A stretch of DNA of 64,000 bases from Halomonas sp. S3-1-1 (GCF_023757625.1 NZ_JALGBZ010000001.1:1009442-1073441), one strand, 5' to 3'. Counted from the first letter of the stretch, positions 10,874-19,938 are shown. The notes: a model not told the origin generated them from the sequence alone. Made by a program: numbers and translations.

Positions 10874-10901
10874 TTGCTTATTGCTTGATTGAGCCTAATA
10901 T
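10874..10901 (+). promoter_or_regulatory. Candidate sigma-70 promoter of the RHH regulator gene
   Basis: TTGCTT (10874-10879) and TAATAT (10896-10901) are separated by 16 nt in an AT-rich island. The inverted repeats at 10904-10927 directly follow the -10, the position expected for an autorepressor operator. Prediction by eye only. Confidence 0.55.
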
Positions 10902-10903
10902 AA

Positions 10904-10927
10904 CATCCATGCGGATGGTATATGGAT
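10904..10927 (+). promoter_or_regulatory. Overlapping inverted repeats, candidate RHH operator
   Basis: CATCC-atgc-GGATG (10904-10917) overlaps a wider pair ATCCAT (10905-10910) and ATGGAT (10922-10927). Repeated ATCC/GGAT half-sites fit the tandem dimer binding of ribbon-helix-helix proteins. Placement at the expected transcription start suggests autoregulation by the adjacent gene product; this is an inference. Confidence 0.45.
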
Positions 10928-10963
10928 TCCTATCGCCATCTTTAACGTGGAGAGGGGCTTTTT

Positions 10964-11380
10964 ATGAGCGTTCACGAGCTGCGCCGCAAGACCGGCGACA
11001 CCAGCGAAAAAATCACCATCAATCTGGGCGTGGTCGATTTGGGGCAGATCGATCTGCTGGTTCAGGAGGGCTTTTACTCCAATCGCACCGACCTGATCCG
11101 CACGGCAATCCGTAACCAACTGGCAAGCCACGCCGAGGTGGTCAAGCAGACCGTGTCGCGCAAGGCCTTCGTGCTGGGGCTTACGCACTACAGCCGGGCG
11201 GATCTGGAAGCGCTGCAGGCGGCGGGTGAAACCCTGCAGATCCAGGTGCTCGGCATGGCGACGATCGCCGACGATGTCACCCCGGAGCTTGCCGCCGCGA
11301 CGATCGAGTCCGTCGTGGTGCTCGGCGCCCTGCATGCCAGCAAAGCGGTCAAGGCGGCGCTGTCAGGCCGCATTCACTGA
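10964..11380 (+). CDS. CopG-type ribbon-helix-helix transcriptional regulator
   Basis: A 138-residue protein with an N-terminal ribbon-helix-helix at about 15-55: beta strand KITINLG, then helices VDLGQIDLLVQEGF and SNRTDLIRTAIRNQLA. The roughly 80-residue C-terminal region (THYSRADLEALQAAGE, IADDVTPELAAATIESVVVLGAL) is conserved in regulators paired with PHB-depolymerase-like genes, but I know of no ligand for it. A strong GGAGAGGGG ribosome site precedes the ATG. The esterase gene starts 33 nt downstream, so the two form an operon and the regulator probably controls it. Confidence 0.8.
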   Translation: MSVHELRRKTGDTSEKITINLGVVDLGQIDLLVQEGFYSNRTDLIRTAIRNQLASHAEVVKQTVSRKAFVLGLTHYSRADLEALQAAGETLQIQVLGMATIADDVTPELAAATIESVVVLGALHASKAVKAALSGRIH

Positions 11381-11413
11381 TGTATTCATCGATGTATCCT
11401 TGAGGTATCGATC

Positions 11414-12607
11414 ATGATCGACGCAACCCGTACCCAGCGAATGCAAGAAGCGACGCGGCTTACCCGCGCCGGAAAGCTCGATGAGGCGATGCGGGTATTG
11501 CAAGGGGGCGCGCCTGGCGCCGACGACCCCGAGCCCGCGTCGACTGAAACCGGTAACGTGTTTGATAGCACCTGCGAGGTGAAGGCGCGCATCTTCGAGC
11601 CGTTCGAAGCACCGCGCCAGCCCCACGCCTTTGATTGGCGCCAGCAGTGGGCCAGTATGAAAGGTGGCGCGACGAGTGCTGACGATGCGTCCGAGCACCT
11701 GGCGCCGGCCACCCCCGGCACCTTCACCGCCGGGCGCTTCGCCAACCGCGTCGGCGCACGTGACTACAAACTCTACACGCCGAGCGGCTATCAGGGTCAG
11801 CCGATGGCGCTGGTGGTCATGCTGCACGGCTGCACCCAAAACCCGGACGACTTCGCCGCCGGCACCGCCATGAACCAATTGGCCGAAGAGCAGACGTTTT
11901 GCGTGCTTTACCCGGCCCAGCCGGCAAGCGCCAATACCTCGAAGTGCTGGAACTGGTTCAAGGCCCAGGACCAGGCGCGCGACGGCGGCGAGCCCGAACT
12001 TCTAGCGGGCATGACGCGCCAGGTTTTGGACGCCTATCATCTTGACGGCTCGCGGGTGTTCGTGGCCGGGCTGTCCGCAGGCGCGGCCATGGCGACCACC
12101 TTGGCCATGACCTATCCGGAGCTATTCGCCGCCGTAGGCGTGCACTCGGGGCTGCCCCACGGCGTTGCCAAAAGCCTTCCGGACGCGCTGGCCGCGATGC
12201 AGGGCGGGCAGGGCGCCACCGCCGTCACTAAACGGCAGGAGTGCCGCGTGCCGGCCATCGTTTTCCACGGCGACCGCGACACCACCGTGCATCCAAAAAA
12301 TGCCGAGCGTGTGGTGGCCCAGTACGCCGCGAGCCGGCTTAGCGCCACGACCGAGCAGGGGGCGTCCGGCGCCGGCCAGCGCTATACGCGCCGGGTACAT
12401 CGCGACGATCAAGGGGGGGGCAGGCTGGAGCAGTGGACGCTGCACGGCGCCGGCCACGCCTGGGCCGGGGGCAGCGCGGCGGGAAGCTATACCGACCCCA
12501 AAGGGATAGAGGCGAGCCGCGAAATGCTGCGCTTTTTCTTCGCCCAGCGTAGCAACGCAGAAAACGACCCGGCGGCTTCGAAGCCGTCTCGCCACGCAAC
12601 GACCTGA
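11414..12607 (+). CDS. PHB depolymerase family esterase
   Basis: A 397-residue alpha/beta hydrolase of the Esterase_PHB type. The oxyanion-hole segment is VVMLHGCTQNPDDFA; the lipase box GLSAG has nucleophile Ser221; the acid residue lies in FHGDRDTTVHP and the histidine in GAGHAWAGG. A region of about 110 residues before the catalytic domain begins with a short helix that contains tandem-like polar residues and no signal peptide, so the protein appears cytoplasmic. The substrate could be a short-chain polyhydroxyalkanoate or another ester. It is paired with the CopG-type regulator upstream and ends at a bidirectional terminator shared with rnb. Confidence 0.85.
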   Translation: MIDATRTQRMQEATRLTRAGKLDEAMRVLQGGAPGADDPEPASTETGNVFDSTCEVKARIFEPFEAPRQPHAFDWRQQWASMKGGATSADDASEHLAPATPGTFTAGRFANRVGARDYKLYTPSGYQGQPMALVVMLHGCTQNPDDFAAGTAMNQLAEEQTFCVLYPAQPASANTSKCWNWFKAQDQARDGGEPELLAGMTRQVLDAYHLDGSRVFVAGLSAGAAMATTLAMTYPELFAAVGVHSGLPHGVAKSLPDALAAMQGGQGATAVTKRQECRVPAIVFHGDRDTTVHPKNAERVVAQYAASRLSATTEQGASGAGQRYTRRVHRDDQGGGRLEQWTLHGAGHAWAGGSAAGSYTDPKGIEASREMLRFFFAQRSNAENDPAASKPSRHATT

Positions 12608-12635
12608 CCCGACGAGGCGAGTGTCAGGATATAAA

Positions 12636-12667
12636 AAAACGGCGGCGCCCTGGGGCGCCGCCGTTTT
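12636..12667 (+). terminator. Bidirectional terminator between esterase gene and rnb
   Basis: A 14-bp perfect stem (12636-12649 with 12654-12667), AAAA on one side and TTTT on the other, around a 4-nt loop. It can serve both the plus-strand esterase gene and the minus-strand rnb gene. Confidence 0.9.
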
Positions 12668-12683
12668 CGCGTTTCAACACCGT

Positions 12684-14624
12684 TTAGGCGGCGGGCTTGG
12701 CCACCAGCGAGCGGGTCTCTTCGCGGGCCTCGACGAGCTGAACGCGCAGGGCGTCGCCGAGCTTGTAGCGCTCCTCGCTCTCGATCTGGATGCGGCCTTC
12801 CTTGTCGTCGATCACGACCTTGTCGCGGTCAGCGTGCATCAAGGGCGCCGGCACGAAGGCGGTGGCGCCGTTGGCCAGCAGGCGCACGCGCATGCCGCCG
12901 CGGTTGATCGCCATGATCTCGGCCTCAAAAACGTCCTGGTTCTGGGCCGCCGGAGTCAAAAAGCGCACGTAGAGCCAGTCTTTCACGTCACGCTCGGCCA
13001 TGCGGTTCAGCCGGCGGCGCTCGGTGAGCTGCTCGGTCAGTGCCTGGCTCGCTTCGGCCGGGGCCTGCTCGCCCTTTAACACGCGCTTGATCAAGCGGTG
13101 GTTGACCATGTCGCCGTACTTACGAATTGGCGAGGTCCAGGTGGCGTAGGCGGCCAGCCCCAGGCCGAAGTGCGGGCCGGGCTGGGCGGACATACTGGTA
13201 AAGCCCTGGAAACGGCGCAGGCGGGCGTCGAGCCAAGCGTCGTCGCGGGATTCGAGCGCGCGCTTGAGATCCTTGTAGTGGTCGAGCTCGGTCAGCGCCT
13301 CGAGGGCCACTTCGATCTCCTGACCGGCGAGGAACTCCTGAGCGGCTTCGGCCTTTTCCGGCTCAAACGCGCGGTGCACGTTGAAGATGCCGTGGCCGAT
13401 GTTGGCGGCCAGATAATCTGCGCAGCAGGCGTTGGCGGCAATCATCGACTCTTCGATCATGCGGTTGGCGATGCGGCGCTCTTCGGTGTTGATCGCCAGC
13501 ACGTTGCCCGCTTCATCGAGCTCGAACACGTAGTCCGGGCGATCCTTGAACACCAGCGCGTTCGCGTTACGCCAAGCGGTGCGCGCCTCGGTCAGCGCCT
13601 GGAGCGCCTTGAGCTGCTCGGCGATGTCATCCGCCGGGGCCCAGTCGCCTTCACCGTCGATCCAATCGGAGACCCGATCATAAGCAAGCTTGGCGTGGGA
13701 CTGCACGTTGGCAGCGAAGAAGCGGTAATCGCCCAGGCTTCCGTCAGCGTTGACGGTCAGCGTGCAGGCCAGCGCCGGGCGTGTCTTACCTTCCCACAGC
13801 GAGCAGAGATCGTCGGCCAGCTGCTCGGGCAGCATGGTCACGTTCTGGCCCGGCAGATAAACGGTGAAGGCGCGCACCCGCGCTTCCAGATCCGCGGCGT
13901 GCTCTTCGTCGACGTAGGCCGTCGGGTCGGCGATCGCCACCGACAAATCCCAGCCGCCGTCGTCGCGGGTGGTGATGCGCAGCGCATCGTCCATGTCCCT
14001 GGTCTTTTCACCGTCGATGGTGAAGAAGGGCTCACTGGTCAGGTCTTCACGCTCAAGGCCTTCCTCACGCAGCGGCCAGTCGCTGCCGGCCTCCGGGCTT
14101 GCCTGCTCGAGCGCGTGACGGGCCAGCGTCACGCGCCAGGGCACCGCCGGGTTGTCGGCCTTGGCCACCAGCTCATCGATCTGGGCGAAAAAGCCGCGGT
14201 CGTTCTCTTTCAGCGGGTGGCGCACCAGACGTGCCACGACCCAGTCGCCGTCTGCAATCGTCGATTCGTCGAGGCTGTTTTTGATGCGCGACTTGATGAC
14301 GTTGCGAATCGAGGGGTGGTCCGGCACCACGGCCAGGCGGTCTTCGCGCTTTTGCACGCGCGCAACGAAACGGTCGAGGCCGGCTTCGATCAGCTTCTCC
14401 GGCTCGACGGATTTCTTGTCGCCGTTTTCGTGAATCACCGCCTCGACCCGGTCGCCGTGAATCACCTTTTTCATGGCGGGGGGCGGCACGAAGTAGGAGT
14501 CGCCGCCGTCGGTTTCGAGAAAGCCGAAGCCTTTCTCGGTGCCCTTGATCACGCCTTCGGCGCGCGGCGTGGTGTCACGAATCTGTTGCTTGAGCTGAGC
14601 CAGCACGGAGTTATTTTGCAGCAT
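12684..14624 (-). CDS. rnb: Exoribonuclease II
   Basis: RNase II, a processive 3'-5' hydrolytic exoribonuclease that degrades single-stranded mRNA. The reading frame extends further upstream, but the ATG at 14624 gives MLQNNSVLAQLKQQ, which aligns with the E. coli RNase II N-terminus and gives 646 residues (E. coli 644). The order is an N-terminal cold-shock OB fold (GVIKGTEKGFGFLETD), a second OB fold, the RNB catalytic domain with the metal-binding IDGEKTRDMDDAL segment, and a C-terminal S1 domain. It is shorter than RNase R and lacks that enzyme's basic tail. Single minus-strand gene. Confidence 0.93.
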   Translation of the reverse strand: MLQNNSVLAQLKQQIRDTTPRAEGVIKGTEKGFGFLETDGGDSYFVPPPAMKKVIHGDRVEAVIHENGDKKSVEPEKLIEAGLDRFVARVQKREDRLAVVPDHPSIRNVIKSRIKNSLDESTIADGDWVVARLVRHPLKENDRGFFAQIDELVAKADNPAVPWRVTLARHALEQASPEAGSDWPLREEGLEREDLTSEPFFTIDGEKTRDMDDALRITTRDDGGWDLSVAIADPTAYVDEEHAADLEARVRAFTVYLPGQNVTMLPEQLADDLCSLWEGKTRPALACTLTVNADGSLGDYRFFAANVQSHAKLAYDRVSDWIDGEGDWAPADDIAEQLKALQALTEARTAWRNANALVFKDRPDYVFELDEAGNVLAINTEERRIANRMIEESMIAANACCADYLAANIGHGIFNVHRAFEPEKAEAAQEFLAGQEIEVALEALTELDHYKDLKRALESRDDAWLDARLRRFQGFTSMSAQPGPHFGLGLAAYATWTSPIRKYGDMVNHRLIKRVLKGEQAPAEASQALTEQLTERRRLNRMAERDVKDWLYVRFLTPAAQNQDVFEAEIMAINRGGMRVRLLANGATAFVPAPLMHADRDKVVIDDKEGRIQIESEERYKLGDALRVQLVEAREETRSLVAKPAA

Positions 14625-14841
14625 GAGTTCAATCAGTTGGCGAGAGTAGCCTGCCACTATACGGATTCCCGCCCACCGCGCCAATTGCCCAGCGAGTCGA
14701 TATCGCCGGGGGCTCGCAAGGTCAATGACTTACCCGCGCCTTTGATAATCGGTTAAGCTTGCCAGCCGTTTGACGCGCGCGAACATCTGACCAGAACCTT
14801 CAATAAACCCTCTCGTTAACGCCCTCGACCAAGGAGCCACC

Positions 14842-15639
14842 ATGACCCCCCGGCTGATTGTTTCCGACCTGGATGGAACGCTTTTGGGCAGTGATCACGT
14901 GCTGCACGAAAGCACCATCGAGGTGCTGCGCGCGCTCACCGAGCAGGGCCACCAGCTCACGCTCGCCTCCGGGCGCCACTACCGCGACATGAAAGTGTTT
15001 CGCGACGAGCTGGACGTGCCGATGCACCTGATCAGCAGCAACGGCGCCTACACCCACGCCCCGGACGACACTCTGCTCGCGGCCCACCACGTCGACCCGG
15101 ATAAGGCGCGGGCGCTGATCAACCTCGACCGGCCGGCCAACGTGCGCTTGAGCCTTTACCTGGACGACGCCTGGTATATCGATTCCGAGTCGCCGGGGCA
15201 TTTGGCGATGCACGCCGCGACCGGCTTCGTCTATCAGGTGGTCCCCGCCGACGAGATGCCGGTCAACGGTATCGGCAAGGTGCTGTACGGCGGCGATCCA
15301 AGCGAGCTCGCCCGCATCGAGGCGAGCGTTCGCCAAATCGGCGGGGATCACTTGCACGTCACCTACTCCACGCCGAATTCGCTCGAGATCATGGCCGGTG
15401 GGGTGAACAAGGGCGTGGCGCTTGCCGCACTGCTCGAGCGCCTGAACCTGAGCGCCGACGAGTGCCTGGCGTTTGGCGACAACCTGAACGACGTGGAGAT
15501 GCTTGCACTTGCCGGCGAGGCGCATTACATGGCCAACGCCCACCCGGAGATGGCCGGGCGCCTAGGGCGCGGGTGTCAGATCGGCCACCACCACGAAGCG
15601 GGGGTGGCCGAGCTTCTGCGCGAGCGTTTCGGGCTCTAG
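14842..15639 (+). CDS. Cof-type HAD-superfamily phosphatase (YigL-like)
   Basis: A 265-residue HAD-IIB hydrolase. Motif I is DLDGT with nucleophile Asp9 and acid/base Asp11; motif II is the SGR region (ASGRHYRD); the C-terminal motif IV is FGDNLNDVEML. The segment EIMAGGVNKGVAL is close to E. coli YigL, a sugar-phosphate/pyridoxal-phosphate phosphatase, so the likely substrates are small phosphorylated metabolites. The ribosome site AAGGAG sits at a good distance. It is convergent with the MFS gene. Confidence 0.85.
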   Translation: MTPRLIVSDLDGTLLGSDHVLHESTIEVLRALTEQGHQLTLASGRHYRDMKVFRDELDVPMHLISSNGAYTHAPDDTLLAAHHVDPDKARALINLDRPANVRLSLYLDDAWYIDSESPGHLAMHAATGFVYQVVPADEMPVNGIGKVLYGGDPSELARIEASVRQIGGDHLHVTYSTPNSLEIMAGGVNKGVALAALLERLNLSADECLAFGDNLNDVEMLALAGEAHYMANAHPEMAGRLGRGCQIGHHHEAGVAELLRERFGL

Positions 15640-15685
15640 GCGATCAGAGCCCGGGCGGATGGCGACTCTGGTCTAGAACTGTGGT

Positions 15686-17338
15686 CTAGAAGAGCGCGGC
15701 GGCCTTCGCCAGCGCGATATAGAGCCCGATCAAAAACGGCACCCCGACCGCAAGCCAGGCCAGCACGCCGCGCGCGCCGAAACGCCCCCGGGCGGCCTGG
15801 TGGGCATCACTCGACACGCTCGCTTCGTTTTGCAAGGCGCGTTCGCGAGCCAGCTCTTCTTCTGACATGTGCAGCGATTGATCGACCGGGCGCACGAGGC
15901 TATTACATACGAGCCCCACGGCCAGCAGCCCGGCCATGATGTAGAGCGTGCGGTCGTACACCAGCGCCGGCGCAACGCCTGCGTCGAGCTGGGCTTCACG
16001 AATGAGCGTGATCACGATCGGGCCGATCAGGCCCGCAGCGGTCCAGGCGGTGAGCAGGCGGCCATGAATGGCGCCGACCATCTGGGTGCCGAAGATATCG
16101 GCAAGATACGCCGGCACCGTGGCGAAGCCGCCGCCGTACATGCTCAAGATCACGCAGATGGCGATGACGAACATGCCGGCCATGCCCCAGTGCCCCCAGG
16201 TGGGCAGCGAGCAGTAGGTAATAATCCCAAGGACGAAGAAGACGTAGTAGGTGTTCTTGCGCCCGAGCTTATCCGAAAGCGAGGCCCAGAACAGCCGACC
16301 GACACTGTTGAACAGGCTGATCAACCCCACCAGCCCTGCAGCGGCTGCGGCAATGGCGGCGCTCTGAGCGCCGGTCAAGGCAGCGCCGGTGTTCTCGAGC
16401 CCTAACAGGGCAGGACCGAAAACGTCCTGAAGCATGGGGCTTGCCATCGAGATGACCGCGATGCCCGCGGTGACGTTCAAGAACAGCACCGACCAGATCA
16501 GCCAGAACTGCCGGGTTTTCCAGGCGTTGCGCAGATGAACGTGACCCTGGGTGATCATGGTGTTGCTCTGCTGTTTGGGCGAGGGCTGCCACCCTTGTGG
16601 CTTCCAGCCGTTGGGCGTGACGCGAAAGCTCAAAGCGCCGGCGCTCATGACGATGAAGTAGATGACGCCCATTGTCATCAGAGTAAGTGCGACACCGTTA
16701 CCGCCGTTGTCGGCGTACAGCCCCATTAGCCATACGGCCAGCGGTGCGCCCACCATGGCGCCGCCTCCGTAGCCCATGATCGCAAAACCCGTGGCCATGC
16801 CGCGCCGGTCGGGAAACCATTTGATCAGCGTCGAGACCGGCGTGATGTAGCCAAGCCCCTGACCGATGCCACCGAGTACCCCGCAGCCCAGATACAAAAG
16901 CCACAGCTGGTGGGTCATCACGCCAACCCCGCCCAGCACCAGCCCCCCGCCCCAGCAGAGCGCGGCGATGGCGCCGGCCTTGCGCGGCCCGGCATGCTCG
17001 AGCCAAGCCCCCCAAAGCGCGGCGGAGATACCCAGCATGGCGATGAAAATACCAAAGGTATAGGTCACATGCCCCACCGCCCAGTTGCAGGTCGTGGTCG
17101 TTAGTGCCTGCAAGAGCCCGATATCGCCACAGCTGGCAGCGGTCTCGGTGGAGGGCAGCAGGGTGGACATGGGAATCCAGAACACCGAAAACCCGTAGGC
17201 CATGCCGATACACAGGTGAATCGCGAGCGCGGAAGTCGGCACCAGCCAGCGGTTGAACCCTGGACCGGCGATGGTGTTTTCGCGCTCGAAAAAGCCAGGG
17301 CGTGCCCCGGCGGAACTGGCGGTAGTGGCAGTACTCAT
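15686..17338 (-). CDS. OFA-family MFS transporter (oxalate/formate antiporter type)
   Basis: A 550-residue MFS transporter. The long first periplasmic loop between the first two helices, the motif GGIGQGLGYITPVSTLIKWFP followed by RRGMATGFAIMGYGGGAM, and SFRVTPNGWKPQGW place it in the oxalate:formate antiporter (OFA) group. I count at least 12 hydrophobic helices and an acidic cytoplasmic tail region (SEEELARERAL) before an extra C-terminal helix. The solute, probably a small mono- or dicarboxylate, cannot be read from sequence. No metabolic partner gene is adjacent; the divergent neighbour is the two-component system. Confidence 0.8.
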   Translation of the reverse strand: MSTATTASSAGARPGFFERENTIAGPGFNRWLVPTSALAIHLCIGMAYGFSVFWIPMSTLLPSTETAASCGDIGLLQALTTTTCNWAVGHVTYTFGIFIAMLGISAALWGAWLEHAGPRKAGAIAALCWGGGLVLGGVGVMTHQLWLLYLGCGVLGGIGQGLGYITPVSTLIKWFPDRRGMATGFAIMGYGGGAMVGAPLAVWLMGLYADNGGNGVALTLMTMGVIYFIVMSAGALSFRVTPNGWKPQGWQPSPKQQSNTMITQGHVHLRNAWKTRQFWLIWSVLFLNVTAGIAVISMASPMLQDVFGPALLGLENTGAALTGAQSAAIAAAAAGLVGLISLFNSVGRLFWASLSDKLGRKNTYYVFFVLGIITYCSLPTWGHWGMAGMFVIAICVILSMYGGGFATVPAYLADIFGTQMVGAIHGRLLTAWTAAGLIGPIVITLIREAQLDAGVAPALVYDRTLYIMAGLLAVGLVCNSLVRPVDQSLHMSEEELARERALQNEASVSSDAHQAARGRFGARGVLAWLAVGVPFLIGLYIALAKAAALF

Positions 17339-17599
17339 TCGTAATCCTTGATTGTTGTTAAAAGACGAGCGGTCGAGCAGCCTTTATGAAGTGTTGTGCC
17401 TATTGTTGCCGTAGTGAAGGGCACCCCAGCGCCGCTTCAGTTAATTTTAAGACGCGGCGCGCCACAACTAGCCAATAGTTATATGAAGGTGATTGCATAT
17501 GAGAATCCAACGGCCTGCGAGCGCTTTGCAGCGCTCAGAGCGGGCCAAGGCGTCTACCACCTTGGTCGATAGCCGCTTGTGATGAACCGGGCTCTCCAC

Positions 17600-17623
17600 C
17601 ATTATCGTGGCCCAACGATAATG
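17600..17623 (+). promoter_or_regulatory. 9-bp inverted repeat before the response regulator gene
   Basis: CATTATCGT (17600-17608) and ACGATAATG (17615-17623) form perfect arms around GGCCCA. The repeat sits about 19 nt upstream of the preferred start of the response regulator, in the 300-nt gap to the divergent OFA transporter. It could be an operator, or a hairpin in the leader. Confidence 0.55.
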
Positions 17624-17641
17624 AGCCGGAACCCGCTTATC

Positions 17642-18364
17642 ATGACCACATCGAGTGACTGCATCATGGTCGTCGACGACGATCCGGAGATCCGCGAGCT
17701 GCTGGCGGATTATCTGGGCCGCCACGGCTACCGGGTACAGACCGCCGACGGTGCCGATTCGCTGTTCAAGGCGCTCGAGACGAGCACGCCGACCCTTTTG
17801 ATCCTGGACGTGATGATGCCCGGCGACGACGGCTTCGCCATTTGCCGCCGCCTGCGCCGCCAGGGGGATCTGCCGATCATCATGCTCACCGCCAGTAGCG
17901 ATGACACCGACCGCATTCTGGGTCTCGAACTCGGCGCCGACGACTACGTAGCCAAGCCGTTCAACCCGCGCGAGCTTCTGGCACGCATCAAGGCGGTACT
18001 GCGCCGTGCACACGCCCCGGCGCCGGCCAGCGTCAAAGACGCCCGGGTAGTACGCTTCGGCGCCTGGCAGCTCGACCGCACCACCCGTGAGCTGACGGAC
18101 GAGCGCGGCGTTCTGGTCGCGCTCTCCGGCGCCGACTTTCAGCTTCTACAGGTATTTCTCGAGCGCCCGGCGACGGTGATCACCCGGGACGATCTTTATA
18201 CGCTCACCCGCGGGCGCGACGCGCCGCCGTTGGATCGTTCCATCGACGTTCACGTTTGCCGACTGCGCCAGCGCTTGGGCGAGGACGCCCAGCACTCCCA
18301 ACTGATTCGTACCGTGCGCGGGGCGGGCTACGTGCTCACCGCCCGGGTCGATGCCGTCGGGTGA
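17642..18364 (+). CDS. OmpR-family response regulator
   Basis: A 240-residue response regulator: an N-terminal receiver domain with acidic pocket Asp12-Asp13, phospho-acceptor Asp56 (LILDVMMPGDDG), Thr in MLTAS and Lys in VAKPFNPREL, then a C-terminal winged helix typical of OmpR (LTDERGVLVALSGADFQLL, SIDVHVCRLRQRL). In-frame ATGs exist at 17579 and 17621, but the inverted repeat at 17600-17623 and the match to OmpR length (239) favour 17642. The kinase gene starts on the last base of its stop. The neighbouring sugar transporter suggests a GltR-like role in hexose uptake. Confidence 0.88.
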   Translation: MTTSSDCIMVVDDDPEIRELLADYLGRHGYRVQTADGADSLFKALETSTPTLLILDVMMPGDDGFAICRRLRRQGDLPIIMLTASSDDTDRILGLELGADDYVAKPFNPRELLARIKAVLRRAHAPAPASVKDARVVRFGAWQLDRTTRELTDERGVLVALSGADFQLLQVFLERPATVITRDDLYTLTRGRDAPPLDRSIDVHVCRLRQRLGEDAQHSQLIRTVRGAGYVLTARVDAVG

Positions 18365-19833
18365 TGACGCTGAAACGGCTTCTTCAACGCCTGCTTCCGG
18401 CCACGCTTCGCGGGCGCTTCGTGATCATCATGATCGCCGGGGTGCTGGCGGCCCAGGCGGGCAGCTACGCGCTTTGGAGCGCTCAGGTGCGCGCCAGCCA
18501 GCTCGAACAGCTCGACGAGCTATCCAACAACATGGCGCAAAGCATCGCCTCGACCATGAAGTACTTTCGTTCGCTGCCGGTGGACTATCGCCATATCGTG
18601 CTCGACCAGCTGCGCAACATGGGCGGCACACGCTTTTTCGTCAGCGTCAACGAGCGGCGCATCCCGGTGATCGATATTGGCGACGGCCCGGAAAAGGCGC
18701 TGGTGGTGGACAACGTCCACACCATTTTGACCCGCGAGCTCGCCATCGACGATGTCGTCGTCGAGTTCTCGCGCCCGGACACCCTGCGCCTTTTCAATAA
18801 CGAGGTGCTGCTGCATGATCTGCCGCCGCGCTGGGGCCAGCACAGTCTCTTGATGGAGCCGCTGTCGCCGCCGATTCTGGTGGTACAGCTCGAACTCGCC
18901 CCGGATATGTGGCTCTATGTCGCCACCCTGCTCGGCGTGCCGGACATTTTCAATGCCAGTGCCTGGCTGTCCGAGGAGCGCCTGCTGGTGGGGATTCTGG
19001 TGCTGATTAGCGTGCTGGGGCTCTCGCTTTTAAGTATCAAAAGCGCCACTCGGCCGTTGGCGCGACTCTCGAGGGCCGCACGCCAGCTCGGTGATGATTT
19101 GGACAGTCCACCGCTCAAGGAGAGCGGCCCGAGAGAAGTCGCCGCCACGGCGGCGGCGTTCAACCGCATGCAGCGGCGCATCCGCGATCAGGTCGAGGAG
19201 CGCGAACGGCTCTTTTCAGCGATCTCTCACGATTTGAAAACCCCGATTACCCGGATGCGCCTTCGCGCTGAAATGCTCGACGACCCGCGCCAGCGTGAGC
19301 GCTTTTGCGCTTCGCTCGACGAGCTTTCCGAGCTGGTGAAGGGGGCGCTGGCCTCGGTCAAAGGGCTCGACCTGCACGAGGCGCCGGTGGCCACGGATAT
19401 CGGGGCGCTGGCGCTTCATCTCGCCACGGAGCTTCGTTTGCAGGGTGGCGATGTCGAGATCACCGGCCAGGCCGCGCCTTTGGTGGTCAAGCCGCTGGCG
19501 ATCAAGCGCTGTCTTTCGAACCTTTTGGAGAACGCGGTATTCTACGGCCAGCACGCCCGGGTCGAGATCATCGACGCCCCGGAGCGCGTGACGATTCGCC
19601 TTAGAGATGCCGGCCCCGGCATCGAGGATTCACAGCTCGACCGGGTCTTTTCGCCGTTCGTGCGCCTGGAAGCCTCGCGCAGCCGCCACACCGGCGGCAG
19701 CGGCTTGGGGCTCGGCATCGCCCGCCACATCGCCCGCGCTCACGGCGGCGATATTACGCTTGCCAATCATCCCGCCGGCGGGCTCGTCGCCACGCTGACG
19801 CTTGCCCGTCAGGCCAATGTTACCGGCTTGTAA
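18364..19833 (+). CDS. EnvZ-type sensor histidine kinase
   Basis: A 489-residue membrane sensor kinase. TM1 is near residues 18-37 (FVIIMIAGVLAAQAGSYAL), followed by a periplasmic domain of about 160 residues, TM2 near 205-225 (LLVGILVLISVLGLSLLS), a HAMP linker, HisKA with phospho-acceptor His289 in SAISHDLKTPITRMR, and a HATPase with NLLENAVFYG (N box), DAGPGI (G1) and GGSGLGLGIARHI (G2). The ATG at 18364 overlaps the regulator stop (TGATG). Together they form a complete two-component pair. GtrS-like sugar-linked sensing is inferred from the adjacent gts genes, not from a recognised ligand pocket. Confidence 0.9.
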   Translation: MTLKRLLQRLLPATLRGRFVIIMIAGVLAAQAGSYALWSAQVRASQLEQLDELSNNMAQSIASTMKYFRSLPVDYRHIVLDQLRNMGGTRFFVSVNERRIPVIDIGDGPEKALVVDNVHTILTRELAIDDVVVEFSRPDTLRLFNNEVLLHDLPPRWGQHSLLMEPLSPPILVVQLELAPDMWLYVATLLGVPDIFNASAWLSEERLLVGILVLISVLGLSLLSIKSATRPLARLSRAARQLGDDLDSPPLKESGPREVAATAAAFNRMQRRIRDQVEERERLFSAISHDLKTPITRMRLRAEMLDDPRQRERFCASLDELSELVKGALASVKGLDLHEAPVATDIGALALHLATELRLQGGDVEITGQAAPLVVKPLAIKRCLSNLLENAVFYGQHARVEIIDAPERVTIRLRDAGPGIEDSQLDRVFSPFVRLEASRSRHTGGSGLGLGIARHIARAHGGDITLANHPAGGLVATLTLARQANVTGL

Positions 19834-19926
19834 TAAAGCGCCAACACTTTGTAGGAAAGCGATACTCCCGTTTGCCTGCCCGGCGGCGTACCCTCACGTA
19901 AAGGGCACGCTCGAACGCGGCCCCAT

Positions 19927-19938
19927 TGTTTTAAAACA
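19927..19938 (+). promoter_or_regulatory. 12-bp perfect palindrome upstream of gtsA
   Basis: TGTTTTAAAACA is a perfect palindrome in the 175-nt gap between the histidine kinase gene and gtsA, 70 nt before the gtsA start. Its AT-rich symmetry contrasts with the GC-rich surroundings and fits a dimeric regulator site. The regulator is unknown. Confidence 0.4.

Noticed and set aside
13098..14756. 552-codon plus-strand open frame antisense to rnb
   Set aside because: GC-rich codon shadow of rnb; the rnb frame gives a full RNase II, while this frame matches nothing.
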